A stretch of DNA of 64,000 nucleotides from Andalucia godoyi (taxonomy: Eukaryota; Discoba; Jakobea; Jakobida; Andaluciidae): assembly GCA_009859145.1 (NCBI GenBank), contig VRVR01000043.1, positions 82,721 through 146,720 on the forward strand. The letters run 5' to 3'. The notes beneath the pieces were generated by a model. The model was not told the origin of the DNA. It worked only from the letters and a program-made list of their open reading frames with translations, and did not search any database. The position numbers were made by a program, and so were the translations under genes. Of the stretch, positions 50,101-58,590 are shown piece after piece. Position 1 is the first letter of the stretch; every line of letters starts with the position of its first letter.

Positions 50101-53100
50101 CGGGAGCAGACTTTTGTTTGGAAACTTCTGAAGACATCCCTAATGGTGCAACAGCACCAACGGCGGAAGACGTAACCATGTGCTCTCGGGAGACTTCCGG
50201 GATGTCAGCGGCAGTCAGATTCGGGCCGCCAAAGCGATACTTGGGAAGCTTGGCTGTTGCAGATCCTTTGGAAGCATACTTGTCAAAGTCGTGCTGCAAT
50301 GCAGATTCTCGATACGCCGGATCTTCCAATGTGTCGCGGCCCCAAGACTTGCTGCGGAAATAGTACAGGCCCCCGATCAATCCTCCGATCAATATAAGAA
50401 GACCGACCAAAAGAATCGCAATCAGCAACCAATCGGGTTCCAAAAGAATGTTATCCGACCGACGAACGCCCACAGACACCAAGTTGGACGCGGTCAGAGG
50501 ACCAATCCGAGAATCTTTAGGGCAATCTTGATTATCATCCAGAACAGAAATGATCTGCAATCGAGAACTAGAAGCGGCATCCGAAAACACGTAGACTCCA
50601 CGATCATTGAACGTGAAGGCAAACGTCGCGATCGTCGTCAACGGATCCTTCAACTGGTCCTTCAGCTGTCGGAAGGCACCGTAGTCAAAATTTGGATTCG
50701 TGTTGTACAAAGAATCCTTTTCATACACCGGATAATGAGTTCGGTCAGAAGGGATGGACCACAGCATGCCTTCGCCTTTCTTGAGGCAAACGACAGGTTG
50801 ATCAATACCTGATGGTAGTGTGCTGGAATCGCGAACAGTTACGGAATGTGTCATGAACGTAGACGAAACGGCCACAGACGTGTTTCGCTTTCCAATCAAC
50901 AAAGAATCCAAATAAGAAAAACTTGCATCATAAACTCCTCTGAATCCATCCGAATACATGTGAGTTACAAGGAATCCACAACTGGAGCCGATTCCGACGG
51001 AGCGACATTGCACAATTCCGGTCATGGACGATGTGTTGTAAGACGAATACGACCCTGATACAGGGTCCTTCTGAACCAGCATCTTCATAGACTGATCATA
51101 ATAAACAAGACGCTGCTTTGCTCGACAAGCTTCATCGCAAACAGTGTCCTCGTCTTGCAATTCAGAACACTCACAAGCACCTGTGTTGGGATTAATTCGT
51201 CCACCACCCGAAACGCATTCTTTCGAGCAACTGTACGTGTCCGCCACGCAAGAACCCGTGTGGGTCCTGGCCTGCAAGGAAGTGCAGCGATCAAAAACAA
51301 TGGGCTGGCAGTCGATTGAAGAATCCTCCTGACTCACAGTCAGCTCTTCCGAGTAAAACACGTATCTCGGTTCACAGATGCAGCTTCCATCATACTCTTG
51401 GAATGCTCGATGTGTGCCATTACACTTGCATTCTGTCGCACCTTCAAATGAGTACGAAGACGACCCGCACGGTAGACAGGATGACTGGCCCGTCGTCGGA
51501 TTATACGATCCCGATTTACAATTCAGGCAATCCGAACGAGAACCTTTGCCGCTGTCGGGTTGGTATGTGCCTGCAGGACACTCCAACTCCGCATAAGAGC
51601 CAGAAGGACAGTATGTTCCTGGCTTGCAAATGCGTCCCTTGTGCAGCGACTCGTCAGTCGGAAACTCTTGGATCGTAGAGCCATAGCAAATATATCCTGC
51701 AGGACACGCAGAACAGTATGAGCGATCGGGAGCCGCGCCGTACGTACCCTTGGGACAAGCTTGACAACTGCTATTGGAAGATCTATCGCTCGTGCCGTTG
51801 TTCAAGTACGTTCCAAGCGGACACAACGTCGGTTGCCACGACAGAGGTGGGCAGTACGTGCCGATTGGGCAGTACATAGGAAAAGACGTCCCATTCGTAC
51901 AGTAGTAGCTGCCAGGACAAGGGACGGGAGAAGTAGACCGATCTGGACAATAGTATCCCGCCGGACAAGTGATGGGATATATCGCACCAGCCGGGCAGTA
52001 CGTGCCGCCTGTGCAAGGAATTCGATACTCAGTGGCATTTGGACAGTACGAACCGTCGGCACAGAGAATCGGTGCAGACGAAAGCGCAGGGCAATAACTA
52101 CCCGCAGGACAAGAAATTGGAGAAGAAGAACCGCTAGGGCAGTAGGTTGCACCAAGACACCCTGTTGCCACCACAGTTCCGTTTGAAGCACAAACAAAGC
52201 CAGCGGGACACGCCCCGCAAGACGTGACGTTCATTCCGTTCTCATCAGTTCTGTTTGTGCCTTGAGGACATAAAACAGGAACTGACGATCCCATCGGGCA
52301 ATATTGCCCAGGAGGGCAGGGATAATTCACGTATGTAACCGAGGCATTATTCGGACAGTAGTATCCTGCTGGACAAGAGAGACACCAGGTCGAGTTCGTA
52401 GCCCCGGAAACAGGGTTATACGTACCCACAGGGCACGCGTAGACAGGCGAACTAAACTGGCAGTAATACCCAGGTGAACACGGGGACGGCACAGGATCCC
52501 CAGCAGTACAAATGTATCCAGCAGGACACGGACCACAGACGCTAGAGGTCGTACCTCCCACTCCAGCATTCACAGTATTCCCTGTACATTGCGTCGGATA
52601 CTGCGCACCTTGCAGACAGTAATGGCCCTTGGGACACAAAGACCCTCGGGAATCTCCAACAACATACGGTGGGTTCGGTTGCGAATTTCCAAAATAGCAA
52701 ATGTAGCCTGCTGCACAGTCTCCCGTCACCTGTCCGTCAGTGCAATACTTGCCGGAAGGACATGGGAAGCAACCAGACGCCGACGAAAGCCCCGTGGTGT
52801 TTCCCACAGTGCCCGAAGGGCAAACGACGGGATCCGCAGTCCCTGCAGGGCAGTAAAATCGCAAAGGGCACGTAATCGGAACAGAAGAGTTTCCAGAACA
52901 ATAATAACCAGCAGTGCAGGTTTGGCATGATACTGCATTTGAAGAACTCTGGTACAAACTCGGAGCGCAGCCAATGGGCAGCGATGAACCTGTCGGACAA
53001 TAATGACCAGGTGGGCAGATAAAGGCAGACGGAGTCGCAACTGCCTGTCCTGCAGGGCAATACCAACCTGCTGTGCAATCAACGTTTGGAGCGGTTAAAC

Positions 53101-54187
53101 CAGTGATGGTACAAGCTTTGCCAGCAGTACAAGCAGTGCATTGCGAAGCCAAAGACAGTCCTTCAACGTTCGAAAACGTTCCAGCCGGACAGTTGGTCGG
53201 TGACGTAGCGCCTGGTGTGCAATAGCGGCCAACGGGACAGAGGCCATTTGACGATGGATAAGCACCGGCCGTCGTTGGATTCGGAATAACAGATCCGGAT
53301 GCACACCAATGTCCAGATGAGCACAGCAAGGACGGCTGAATGATGCCACTCGTCGGGCAATAGAATCCCGTGCTGCACGGGAAGCAATCCGAGGACGTGG
53401 AAAGACCGGTAATATTGTTGAATGTTCCAGCAGGGCACGGAGTCCCATCTACAGCCCCAGATGGACAGTACCTTCCCGTTTGACATGGAAGAGTGGCCGT
53501 CATGTTCGCGAACGGGCACATACGACCTGTGTCGCAGACATCACAAGACACCTTGCCTTGGACAGGAGAATACTTTCCCGCTGGACAGCCACTCGGAGCT
53601 GCAGAATTCGCAGGACAGTAATAGCCAATGGGGCAGACATATCCAGTTAATCCATCGTTAGGAGTCGGGCTGGAAGCACCACGGACGCATACGTACCCCG
53701 CAGAACACACTCCATACTTGTCAGTTGTAGAGTTTGCATTTGGACAATAATAGCCTGGTGAACAAGGGAGGCATGAATCATTCTGGGCATATTGTCCCGC
53801 AAACGGGTTGTATGTACCGGCCGGACACACAAGCGGGGCCGAAGAGCCTGTCGGACAATAGGCGCCGGGTGGGCATACGGCGCTAGATGGCGTGGAACTA
53901 TTTGATCCGCCAGTGCAGTAGTATCCAGCAGAGCAAAATCCCGTTGGTTCACGCAATCCGGATGACGCACAATACATCCCTGGAGTGCACGACTTGCATT
54001 GGGACACATCCCAGATACCAGTGACATTTGAGAATGTGCCAGAAGGACAAGGATACGACGCTGGAAGACCTGTGGAGGATGGGCAGTAGTATCCTTGAGG
54101 ACAAGGCTGTGGTTCGAGAGGATACCCAATCGCAATCGTAGAAGAGAACGCAACAGCCAGCAGAAGAGCACACAACGGCTTCCACAT
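44111..54187 (-). CDS. Giant type I surface protein: GCC2/GCC3-type Cys-rich repeats, one TM, long coiled-coil tail
   Basis: This is one uninterrupted 3,358-codon frame. A signal peptide (MWKPLCALLLAVAFSS) opens it. Residues ~25-920 hold more than thirty short Cys-rich units of the form C-P-x-G-x-Y-C-P, the ephrin-receptor-like/GCC2-GCC3 repeat. Cys-containing modules at ~930-1050 follow, including CSKEC and GACEC. At ~1130-1240 a non-repetitive domain contains FNDRGVYVFSD, which may be a cupredoxin-like fold. One hydrophobic span lies at ~1255-1278 (LLIAILLVGLLILIGGL), then a basic stop-transfer. The ~2,080-residue cytoplasmic part has charged coiled-coil blocks with repeated ERxxLExxLxxEE and RRQKELLEKRL-like units, a near-pure Glu/Lys/Arg helix (~2650-2950) and a small C-terminal domain. 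Repeat-ectodomain proteins of this kind occur in several protists with unknown function; an adhesion or cortex-linking role is inference. Confidence 0.85.
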   Translation of the reverse strand: MWKPLCALLLAVAFSSTIAIGYPLEPQPCPQGYYCPSSTGLPASYPCPSGTFSNVTGIWDVSQCKSCTPGMYCASSGLREPTGFCSAGYYCTGGSNSSTPSSAVCPPGAYCPTGSSAPLVCPAGTYNPFAGQYAQNDSCLPCSPGYYCPNANSTTDKYGVCSAGYVCVRGASSPTPNDGLTGYVCPIGYYCPANSAAPSGCPAGKYSPVQGKVSCDVCDTGRMCPFANMTATLPCQTGRYCPSGAVDGTPCPAGTFNNITGLSTSSDCFPCSTGFYCPTSGIIQPSLLCSSGHWCASGSVIPNPTTAGAYPSSNGLCPVGRYCTPGATSPTNCPAGTFSNVEGLSLASQCTACTAGKACTITGLTAPNVDCTAGWYCPAGQAVATPSAFICPPGHYCPTGSSLPIGCAPSLYQSSSNAVSCQTCTAGYYCSGNSSVPITCPLRFYCPAGTADPVVCPSGTVGNTTGLSSASGCFPCPSGKYCTDGQVTGDCAAGYICYFGNSQPNPPYVVGDSRGSLCPKGHYCLQGAQYPTQCTGNTVNAGVGGTTSSVCGPCPAGYICTAGDPVPSPCSPGYYCQFSSPVYACPVGTYNPVSGATNSTWCLSCPAGYYCPNNASVTYVNYPCPPGQYCPMGSSVPVLCPQGTNRTDENGMNVTSCGACPAGFVCASNGTVVATGCLGATYCPSGSSSPISCPAGSYCPALSSAPILCADGSYCPNATEYRIPCTGGTYCPAGAIYPITCPAGYYCPDRSTSPVPCPGSYYCTNGTSFPMYCPIGTYCPPLSWQPTLCPLGTYLNNGTSDRSSNSSCQACPKGTYGAAPDRSYCSACPAGYICYGSTIQEFPTDESLHKGRICKPGTYCPSGSYAELECPAGTYQPDSGKGSRSDCLNCKSGSYNPTTGQSSCLPCGSSSYSFEGATECKCNGTHRAFQEYDGSCICEPRYVFYSEELTVSQEDSSIDCQPIVFDRCTSLQARTHTGSCVADTYSCSKECVSGGGRINPNTGACECSELQDEDTVCDEACRAKQRLVYYDQSMKMLVQKDPVSGSYSSYNTSSMTGIVQCRSVGIGSSCGFLVTHMYSDGFRGVYDASFSYLDSLLIGKRNTSVAVSSTFMTHSVTVRDSSTLPSGIDQPVVCLKKGEGMLWSIPSDRTHYPVYEKDSLYNTNPNFDYGAFRQLKDQLKDPLTTIATFAFTFNDRGVYVFSDAASSSRLQIISVLDDNQDCPKDSRIGPLTASNLVSVGVRRSDNILLEPDWLLIAILLVGLLILIGGLIGGLYYFRSKSWGRDTLEDPAYRESALQHDFDKYASKGSATAKLPKYRFGGPNLTAADIPEVSREHMVTSSAVGAVAPLGMSSEVSKQKSAPEINDQNYDLEAFADDFWDFERQVDLEGFNASRVYETLDKHASQVQARLDASRGDAANVCERILEETENIKSLLGSRLGKKSRKQARILAPTGLGNEMWSVLPGGARELRPEDVIPVEEMKKALEDEMAAREVFIRRQRACTDDWDKSFAALKEARAQGASPEKIVQHMKTLERSTADARLLAEKERTRRLDSEEALREACGDDAVAALMSMDASRRESEERMLRHCEQAAAGLSAVADRLNDLEQQYKKGRKRCEARGDAEGVSKLDKEHSYDVAAVGRQLEESLDRFQRPQVQDLSELGWIDEWHRNVRNAADPLLEREHQAREREAAQTYDLPPEFTHAMSQFMAKMLHEMGLLTDVQAARVVAGDKEGTVLDPELLKSIVEAKKQGLSVVIGSGNAKDSQQNGDADATYSSAELDAKVQEEIRKLIADGQLDATRYSDAISLEQQAQLDSLERKLAHRRARMQERHSAERANLEDVLASEEREEFANLDEDLKSSAKSARSMLDRQMQLRLSAAGDDEYEKDRIMKEFQSASENLESALDSEARRQRSQLSQRLQERRKCLVDKLRDKQVSEAAIEETAARRERSSILQVEVAKSADESSEQAADTASVVSSVKDGAGRQSGAKKKPTVTKESLLHQRLEERHEHLAEVHDKEKRDLESMLLHEEEADRAAAEERLVIAKQSQEDALRRAAQEALNEASSEAEKERILKCLAEDVAAIDKNMSVEQRRQKELLEKRLSARKSKMRESLAKRQAAERDAELSEADQEVKHLLADASAANSKVNGSESSEGEGAGSQSVALAWEQQKGQIERQLASRVARKQQSFEAERAVLVEEIRKEEDIVLANIDSHIGNSYEQKRAELEQRLAAEMQRKGVHTDSEKKRLMETFSAELQSLEENLEIEREKQRADAKAALLKKKEEKERSLRKKKMEEEKRQIEEQEKSIRDLRLVQSDVSEGNDDAHVSAENDPLPAGLSGAISDIVTNAHENVSSDAERALQRQHARIIAEMEAQHVAEQEQVLSELESEMKKEADKELRRVEDQKKRQIAEEKAKLAAQTEQELASAQDETEASKIMEAHQKELEKLLEKVDSEKGRQAEELKRRLEEKKRKKVVELVSKQESEKRKEMAQQARETLDVKSKAAVESEKHAIEQAVAEGSISQEVIAQAIEVTMQQRHVAESQALSKAQADEKQRLLQSIRKVRQLLTAEELSALPDVEEDEQLLEMEVLHARSRLELRQHQLDEIATACAELSPQESMLKAQGIEAARRAADLRALQKKLEEDRADAKLKFETERRELERAQQEAIEKELRDLEDKFIQEQSRMEQEITAAREQKEKKMEAMRLQREAEMSAELQSATADQKNEIMQRYASEQARLESALDGERERQERAVREKLKKKQEEKLRIKKAAMEAELEKKKREEEEAERSRKEADRIAREREEARLAAEEEDRKRRDEEARREAERLRLETEEREKTIALEEEKRREEEQKLASSERLRLEAERQKQEESRKEQLELEKKTAEEERLRKIQAEKEMEEAKKRQDEAQKQKDEEVARQQAQEQAQAQAQENTAVVASGYSVVPADSSKMIMASGEWSTETDWFRSLMSSPLYSKLDEIDHRLSSIQMSHADHVKKRVKAASSLEEIAARLRRHQQQSLQTASASVAWTDEMDCAIAKRKDSTLRLTPPTDLEDSEAAAYNFGLDLCADALSRMGSPSVLIASLLPNSECETANGLPAANPLGHSYLYRGAEKTLFIHRDRLSDPGDFSMVVLHALSEISKSADGPKGEFHNLVSGIASRAYRKKLKRPTAVVDESSSTPGESLSDDAVRSLVSKYGGLDSDPHISQYLASLDEDHGSEKDVGAMSSLSDDESATDGIQGSVDLLAQLSIKVRTLERRLKESNSKEADLRNGEEELRQILQDPGIDAQEKDRRESELRQVTAEKFRVIQRVGMYNRELQNSRERISEIDRMSVAEKRLRNKDFFHELLASAPSANSPRSLHE

Positions 54188-54701
54188 GGTTTGGGCGCGA
54201 ATTGGTATTGATGTGAATACGCGTAAATGAAATAAAGCAATATTACTTCGCTATGTTCAGTATCGCAATGTCGTTCGTAAGGTGATAAAATAATTAAAGG
54301 GGATCGATAAATAAATTTAAAAAACACTCGAAAACAACGTAAAAACCAAAAACGAAGAACAAGAAGCGCACAGAAAGAAGAAGAAAAGGAGATTCCCGTC
54401 TGTTCATGAAAGCTCCCGAACTCCGAAGAGGTGATGAAATACTAATACGGAAGCAATGCCAAGCACATAGTCCATCCACGCACATCAACGTCTACAAATC
54501 GCAACTCCCCGCCAGCTCCCACGAACAGAGCATCACTTGATGCAGTGCAGAACGTTACAGCACAGAACAGCTCGGTGTTTTTGGACGCAGACCAGGAAAA
54601 GAAAACAAGAAGAAAGGAAAAGGGAAAAAACACTTTTCGCAGATCGTCGCTGCGAGTTCTGGGCTTTTTTAACAATCTGTTTGCCACCGCGCCTGACTAC
54701 G
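54188..54701. other. Divergent intergenic region (giant protein / four-span protein)
   Basis: These 514 bp lie between two divergent starts. The + strand frame of the four-span gene is open back to 54537, but the added residues are basic and unstructured, so I treat them as leader. No separate gene is seen. Confidence 0.5.
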
Positions 54702-55670
54702 ATGACGATTCCGCAATTTCTCGCTCCTCGCACACCGCGCCAGGATCCTCCCGTGGATCCTGCAACAGAAAACGTTCCGTTCGGAAGTGTCAGCAAGGAA
54801 GACACGCAGTATTTGTGGATGGACTGGAAGAATGTTCTTTTTCATCCTTGGAGAACACTAGAGGATTGTGACGTTGTTCTGGAGGACTTTGTCGATGGAA
54901 TCCGTACCAAGTCTTCCAGAATGTTTCTGTACGCTCCAATGGCGTTTTACTTTGCAATTTTCTTTCTCCATGTTTCTCCAATGATCTACATCATTGCAAT
55001 TGCTGTGAGCATTGTCCGCACAGTTCTTGTTTTCGGGCAACGCAAAATATACCAATTGCGCAAGATTGACCCAAGGAGAACAACAGCCACGGGAGCTCGC
55101 ATTCTCGCGTCTCGAAACCTCTCTCCGCGAGAAATATCGTACAACATCCCTTCCCCCGAGACGGAAGTAAATCTCGATTCTGTAGCGCGTCACAATCCGG
55201 TGTCTTCTCCGCTTTCCTATTTCTACAAGCTCATCAAAAATGGGAAGAAAGATTCAGACTCGAGAGGATACAGGACTGTTTGCGACAAGTGCTACGAACT
55301 GGCTTTGTGGGATCCGTCTCGTTCTTCATTGATATGGATCTGTTTTTCTTCTCCAGTACACGTATGCATTATGGCTGTTCTAGCTGGTTCCGAAGTGGAT
55401 TCGATGTGGAAATTTCTGTTTGTGTGCATGCTCCTGGCGCTTTCGTTGTTCTTCTATTTTGTCTGCTTGTCCTTCACTGAAATGGCAAATGACATGCAAA
55501 TCGTTCATAAGGAGGCTGTTGTGTGCGAAAGAGAGGCCGGCCAAAGTATCCTTGCTGCCGCCAGTCCGCGGAACAGCAGCAGCAGCCTCCCAATGCGTGC
55601 TTATCCAGGTGTCGATGGAGTAACGCGCCGACTTCCGTTTACTCCACTGTTGCAGACTCCTCCCAGTTGA
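54702..55670 (+). CDS. Four-span membrane protein, unrecognised
   Basis: I start at the ATG at 54702 (322 aa, MTIPQFLAPRTP). An upstream ATG at 54537 would add 55 basic residues. Two pairs of hydrophobic spans lie at about 73-91/93-112 and 208-230/234-258. They are separated by a polar segment with a conserved-looking CDKCYELALWDP. The Trp-rich stretch before the first pair (LWMDWKNVLFHPW) may be an amphipathic, membrane-peripheral helix. The C-terminus is Ser/Pro-rich. Paired spans flanked by cytosolic ends recall reticulon or PRA1-type ER-shaping proteins, but there is no motif to prove it. Confidence 0.7.
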   Translation: MTIPQFLAPRTPRQDPPVDPATENVPFGSVSKEDTQYLWMDWKNVLFHPWRTLEDCDVVLEDFVDGIRTKSSRMFLYAPMAFYFAIFFLHVSPMIYIIAIAVSIVRTVLVFGQRKIYQLRKIDPRRTTATGARILASRNLSPREISYNIPSPETEVNLDSVARHNPVSSPLSYFYKLIKNGKKDSDSRGYRTVCDKCYELALWDPSRSSLIWICFSSPVHVCIMAVLAGSEVDSMWKFLFVCMLLALSLFFYFVCLSFTEMANDMQIVHKEAVVCEREAGQSILAAASPRNSSSSLPMRAYPGVDGVTRRLPFTPLLQTPPS

Positions 55671-56512
55671 CGTTTCTGCTGCGTGCTCCTTAAATTCTGC
55701 GTTCTTGTCCGTCGGACTGGTAATGCGCCAACGTATGCTGACTATTCTCGCCTTCTTGCTCATCGTTGGGCATCGATTTGCCTCGTGCCGATCTCCACCA
55801 ATGGTGGCTTGGTTTTATGGGGAAAAGTCCGGCATTGAAACCGATGTTGCTTACCAAAAAACCACTCCAAAAATATGTCTCGCATGCTGCGCCTCAAACA
55901 GATTTTTGGCGTAAAGGGACTTTTCACAATCCGCATCAGCGCCCATCCAATGAGTTCCCCTGTTGGGTGGGACATCCGTGGGTCTGCGCACCCCAAAAAA
56001 CAGAAACAACCTATTTTCCTGTTCAGAGCTCTCGAATGGATCAATTAGTGCATTCGCTAGAAACCGTTTGGACTTTTTGTGATCTTTCATTCTCTGTTTT
56101 CAATCGAGCAGATGTTGTATTTATTGTTGATTGGCAATGGTGTGCGCCACAGAGAGGCAGACAGACAGACAGACAGAGAGAGAGAGGGAGAGAGGCCGAG
56201 AGGCCCCCCGCGGCAGAGGAATCATCAATAACAAGGAATCGATCATGAGTATTCGACAGTTTCTCATTGGGCCTCGACTTGCACACCTACGCCGCCGCGA
56301 CACCAACAACAACGACAGCAACTGGTAGCATTCAACAGCAGCGTCGACGGCTGTAAACCAGCCATGCTATCCGATGATATATCACAGCCGTCCACCAGAC
56401 GTTTTGGGCTGGAGAGTTATTATACCAAAGTGAGATTTTTGGTGTTGACGGAAAATACTGCAAGGATCTGTTGAAAAGTTTGCAAGGCCAGGGCGGAGAG
56501 TTGCCAGAACGA
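55671..56512. other. Intergenic region between the four-span gene and HDDC2
   Basis: About 840 bp. A 69-codon frame at 55705 contains a signal-peptide-like start at 55723 (MRQRMLTILAFLLIVG) but soon loses any protein-like character. A CAGA/GA repeat lies at 56158-56192. No gene is called. Confidence 0.45.
56158..56192 (+). repeat. CAGA x5 plus GA repeat
   Basis: Five CAGA units run into a GA-rich stretch, about 320 bp upstream of HDDC2. Confidence 0.85.
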
Positions 56513-57088
56513 ATGCGGGAATTCTTGGCTCTTGTGGGAAGACTGAAGACACAGTTGCGAACTGGCTGGACTCGGTATCTTCCAGATGGCGCTCGATGTG
56601 AATCCGTTTCTGATCACATGTACAGGATGTCGATTCTGTGTTTCACTGCGCCTGCGAATTTGAACCGGGATCGCTGTGTCCGCATGGCATTAGTTCACGA
56701 CTTGTGTGAGGCAATTTGCGGAGACATGGTTTTGGTATCCGATCTCGAGAATGAAGAAGACGCTAAAACTATTTTGTCTGTTCGTTCAAAGACCGAAAAA
56801 CACGAGATTGAAAAGAAGTCGCTTGCTGTTATTGTGGATGCTCTTCCAGAGAACCTGGAACACCTCAAACTCGAAATTGTCGAGCTATGGGAAGAGTATG
56901 AAAACCAATCAACAGACGAAGCACGGTTCGTGAAGGAGTGTGACAAGCTGGAGATGATCGTTCAGGCCTCCGACTATGAACACCAGTATCCTTCCATCAA
57001 TTTAGGAGAGTTCTACCGCGGGGTCCGAGGATTGATCAAAACTCCACATCTTCTGGACGTTCAAAAGGAAGTTGATAAAGAGCAATAG
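56513..57088 (+). CDS. HDDC2: HD-domain phosphohydrolase, HDDC2/YfbR-like
   Basis: I start at the ATG at 56513 (191 aa), where MREFLALVGRLK aligns with the human LLQFLRLVGQLK. The frame is open upstream, but only with a TTG, so an upstream exon cannot be excluded. The HD-domain metal ligands are visible: ESVSDHMYRM, then ALVHDLCEAICGD. ELWEEYENQS and QASDYEH are typical of the eukaryotic HDDC2 group. Bacterial and yeast relatives are 5'-deoxynucleotidases acting on dNMPs. The HDDC2 substrate is assumed to be the same. Its length is about that of the family (human 204). Confidence 0.92.
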   Translation: MREFLALVGRLKTQLRTGWTRYLPDGARCESVSDHMYRMSILCFTAPANLNRDRCVRMALVHDLCEAICGDMVLVSDLENEEDAKTILSVRSKTEKHEIEKKSLAVIVDALPENLEHLKLEIVELWEEYENQSTDEARFVKECDKLEMIVQASDYEHQYPSINLGEFYRGVRGLIKTPHLLDVQKEVDKEQ

Positions 57089-57292
57089 TTGGAACCACAA
57101 AAATTGGGGAGCGTGGGAAGCTAATAAAATGAAAACGTAACTTTCCACGCTGCGGTTTTTCTTCCAACGTTGAAAGTGCTGTCCACTTCGTCTTGTTCTT
57201 TCGCTTGTCAGTTTGTTGTTGTTTTTTAATTAAGAAAACGGGATCCTGGAACCACAGAAGAATCAGCAACTTTCACCAGACAAATTGGAGAT

Positions 57293-58252
57293 CTACTGTC
57301 TTTGCTTCTGAAAGTGTGCAATGACCTTCCCAAGACCCTCTGAGAGAGGTACGAGCGGCTCCCACCCCAAAACCTCCTTGGCCTTGGAAATGTTCGGCCT
57401 ACGTCGCTGGGGATCATCAACTACGGCATCCTTGAAAACGATCTTTGAGGTGCAGCCTGGAACCATTTTTCGCACAGTCTCTGCAATCTCCTTCACAGTA
57501 TACTCCGTTGGATTTCCAATATTAACTGGACCAGTCTCCGAGGGATGGTTCATAAGAGTCTGCAGGCCCCGGATCTGATCCTGCACAAAGCAAAACGACC
57601 GAGTTTGTAACCCATCTCCGTATATCGTAATGTCGCGGTTGTCCAGAGCTTGCGTAACAAAATTGGAAATCACACGTCCATCCGATGCGCTCAAGCGCGG
57701 GCCGTAAGTATTGAAGATCCGAACAACTCGAATTTGTGTTCCACGAGTTCGGGCGAAATCAAACATGAGAGTTTCTCCAATGCGCTTCCCTTCGTCGTAA
57801 CAAGCCCGAGGACCGGTGCATGAGACGTTGCCACGATAGTCTTCGACCTGAGGATGCACCAGCGGATCTCCGTACACCTCGGACGTAGACGTCACAAGAA
57901 TTCGTGCGCCAACAGCAGTAGCATACTCGAGGGCATACAACGTGCCTAAGAAACACGTCTTGGCAGTGTGAATTGGATCCTTCTGATACAGAGGCGGGGA
58001 TGCAGGGCAGGCCATATGATAGATCTGATTGAACTTGTTCTCCTCCAGCGAAGAATCAAAAGGTAAAACATTGATAACATCATGTTCCACAATCCGCAGG
58101 CGGTCACCAAAGTTGCGAATGGCATCCGCAAGGTTCTCGCGATTCCCTGTCTGAAAATTGTCCACAACCGTCACAAAATGCCCCTGCGAAAGAAGAGACT
58201 CCACCATGTGGGATCCCAAAAATCCGGAGCCGCCAGTTACAAGAATGCGCAT
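57293..58252 (-). CDS. UXS1: UDP-glucuronic acid decarboxylase (UDP-xylose synthase)
   Basis: I start at MRILVTGGSGFLGSH (58252; 319 aa), which is the NAD-binding beta-strand and GxxGxxG loop of the extended SDR fold. STSEVYGDPLVHPQ, GPRACYDEGKRIGE (the YxxxK pair), RIFNTYGPR, SDGRVISNF and DGLQTRSFCFV are all signatures of UDP-xylose synthase. It converts UDP-glucuronate to UDP-xylose for cell-surface glycans. The frame continues upstream to 58654. An ATG at 58468 would add 72 residues with a hydrophobic stretch, which would make it a type II Golgi protein like animal UXS1. The upstream sequence is repetitive GAA/GAAG DNA on the other strand, so I prefer the short, cytosolic form. Confidence 0.93.
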   Translation of the reverse strand: MRILVTGGSGFLGSHMVESLLSQGHFVTVVDNFQTGNRENLADAIRNFGDRLRIVEHDVINVLPFDSSLEENKFNQIYHMACPASPPLYQKDPIHTAKTCFLGTLYALEYATAVGARILVTSTSEVYGDPLVHPQVEDYRGNVSCTGPRACYDEGKRIGETLMFDFARTRGTQIRVVRIFNTYGPRLSASDGRVISNFVTQALDNRDITIYGDGLQTRSFCFVQDQIRGLQTLMNHPSETGPVNIGNPTEYTVKEIAETVRKMVPGCTSKIVFKDAVVDDPQRRRPNISKAKEVLGWEPLVPLSEGLGKVIAHFQKQRQ

Positions 58253-58590
58253 GCTCGTGAGCCCAAACTGCCAACACGCAGAAGCACCTGAACAAAACAA
58301 ACAAAACAACAACAACAAAAAAGATGAAGAGAAGAAGAGAAGAAGAGGAGAAGAAGAAAAATAGACAACAAAATTATGCAAGAAAGCCGAAAAGGGGATG
58401 TGTCGAAAAACGTGGGTGTGCCGAAAGAAACCTGCGACACATCGCAGCCAGCCTGCCGCTGCACGCATTGGGATGGGAAACTTGAAGTCGCTGTGGTCCC
58501 AAAAAAGCAGATTTTTCGGCGTTTCACTCACTTTCACAGAAAAGATGGTGTCGTCTGAAGCACGAATGCACATCACGAAGCAAGTAGAAC
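58253..58590. other. Divergent intergenic region (UXS / PTPA)
   Basis: These 338 bp separate divergent starts. A GAAGA-type purine repeat lies at 58322-58365. The UXS frame stays open through it, with possible upstream starts. Confidence 0.55.

Noticed and set aside
54537-54701. N-terminal extension of the four-span protein
   Set aside because: The added residues are basic and low in structure, and the later Met fits a simple start, so it was treated as leader.
55723-55914. Small possible secreted peptide beginning with a signal-like sequence
   Set aside because: Only about 64 codons, with no motif beyond the hydrophobic start; not enough support.
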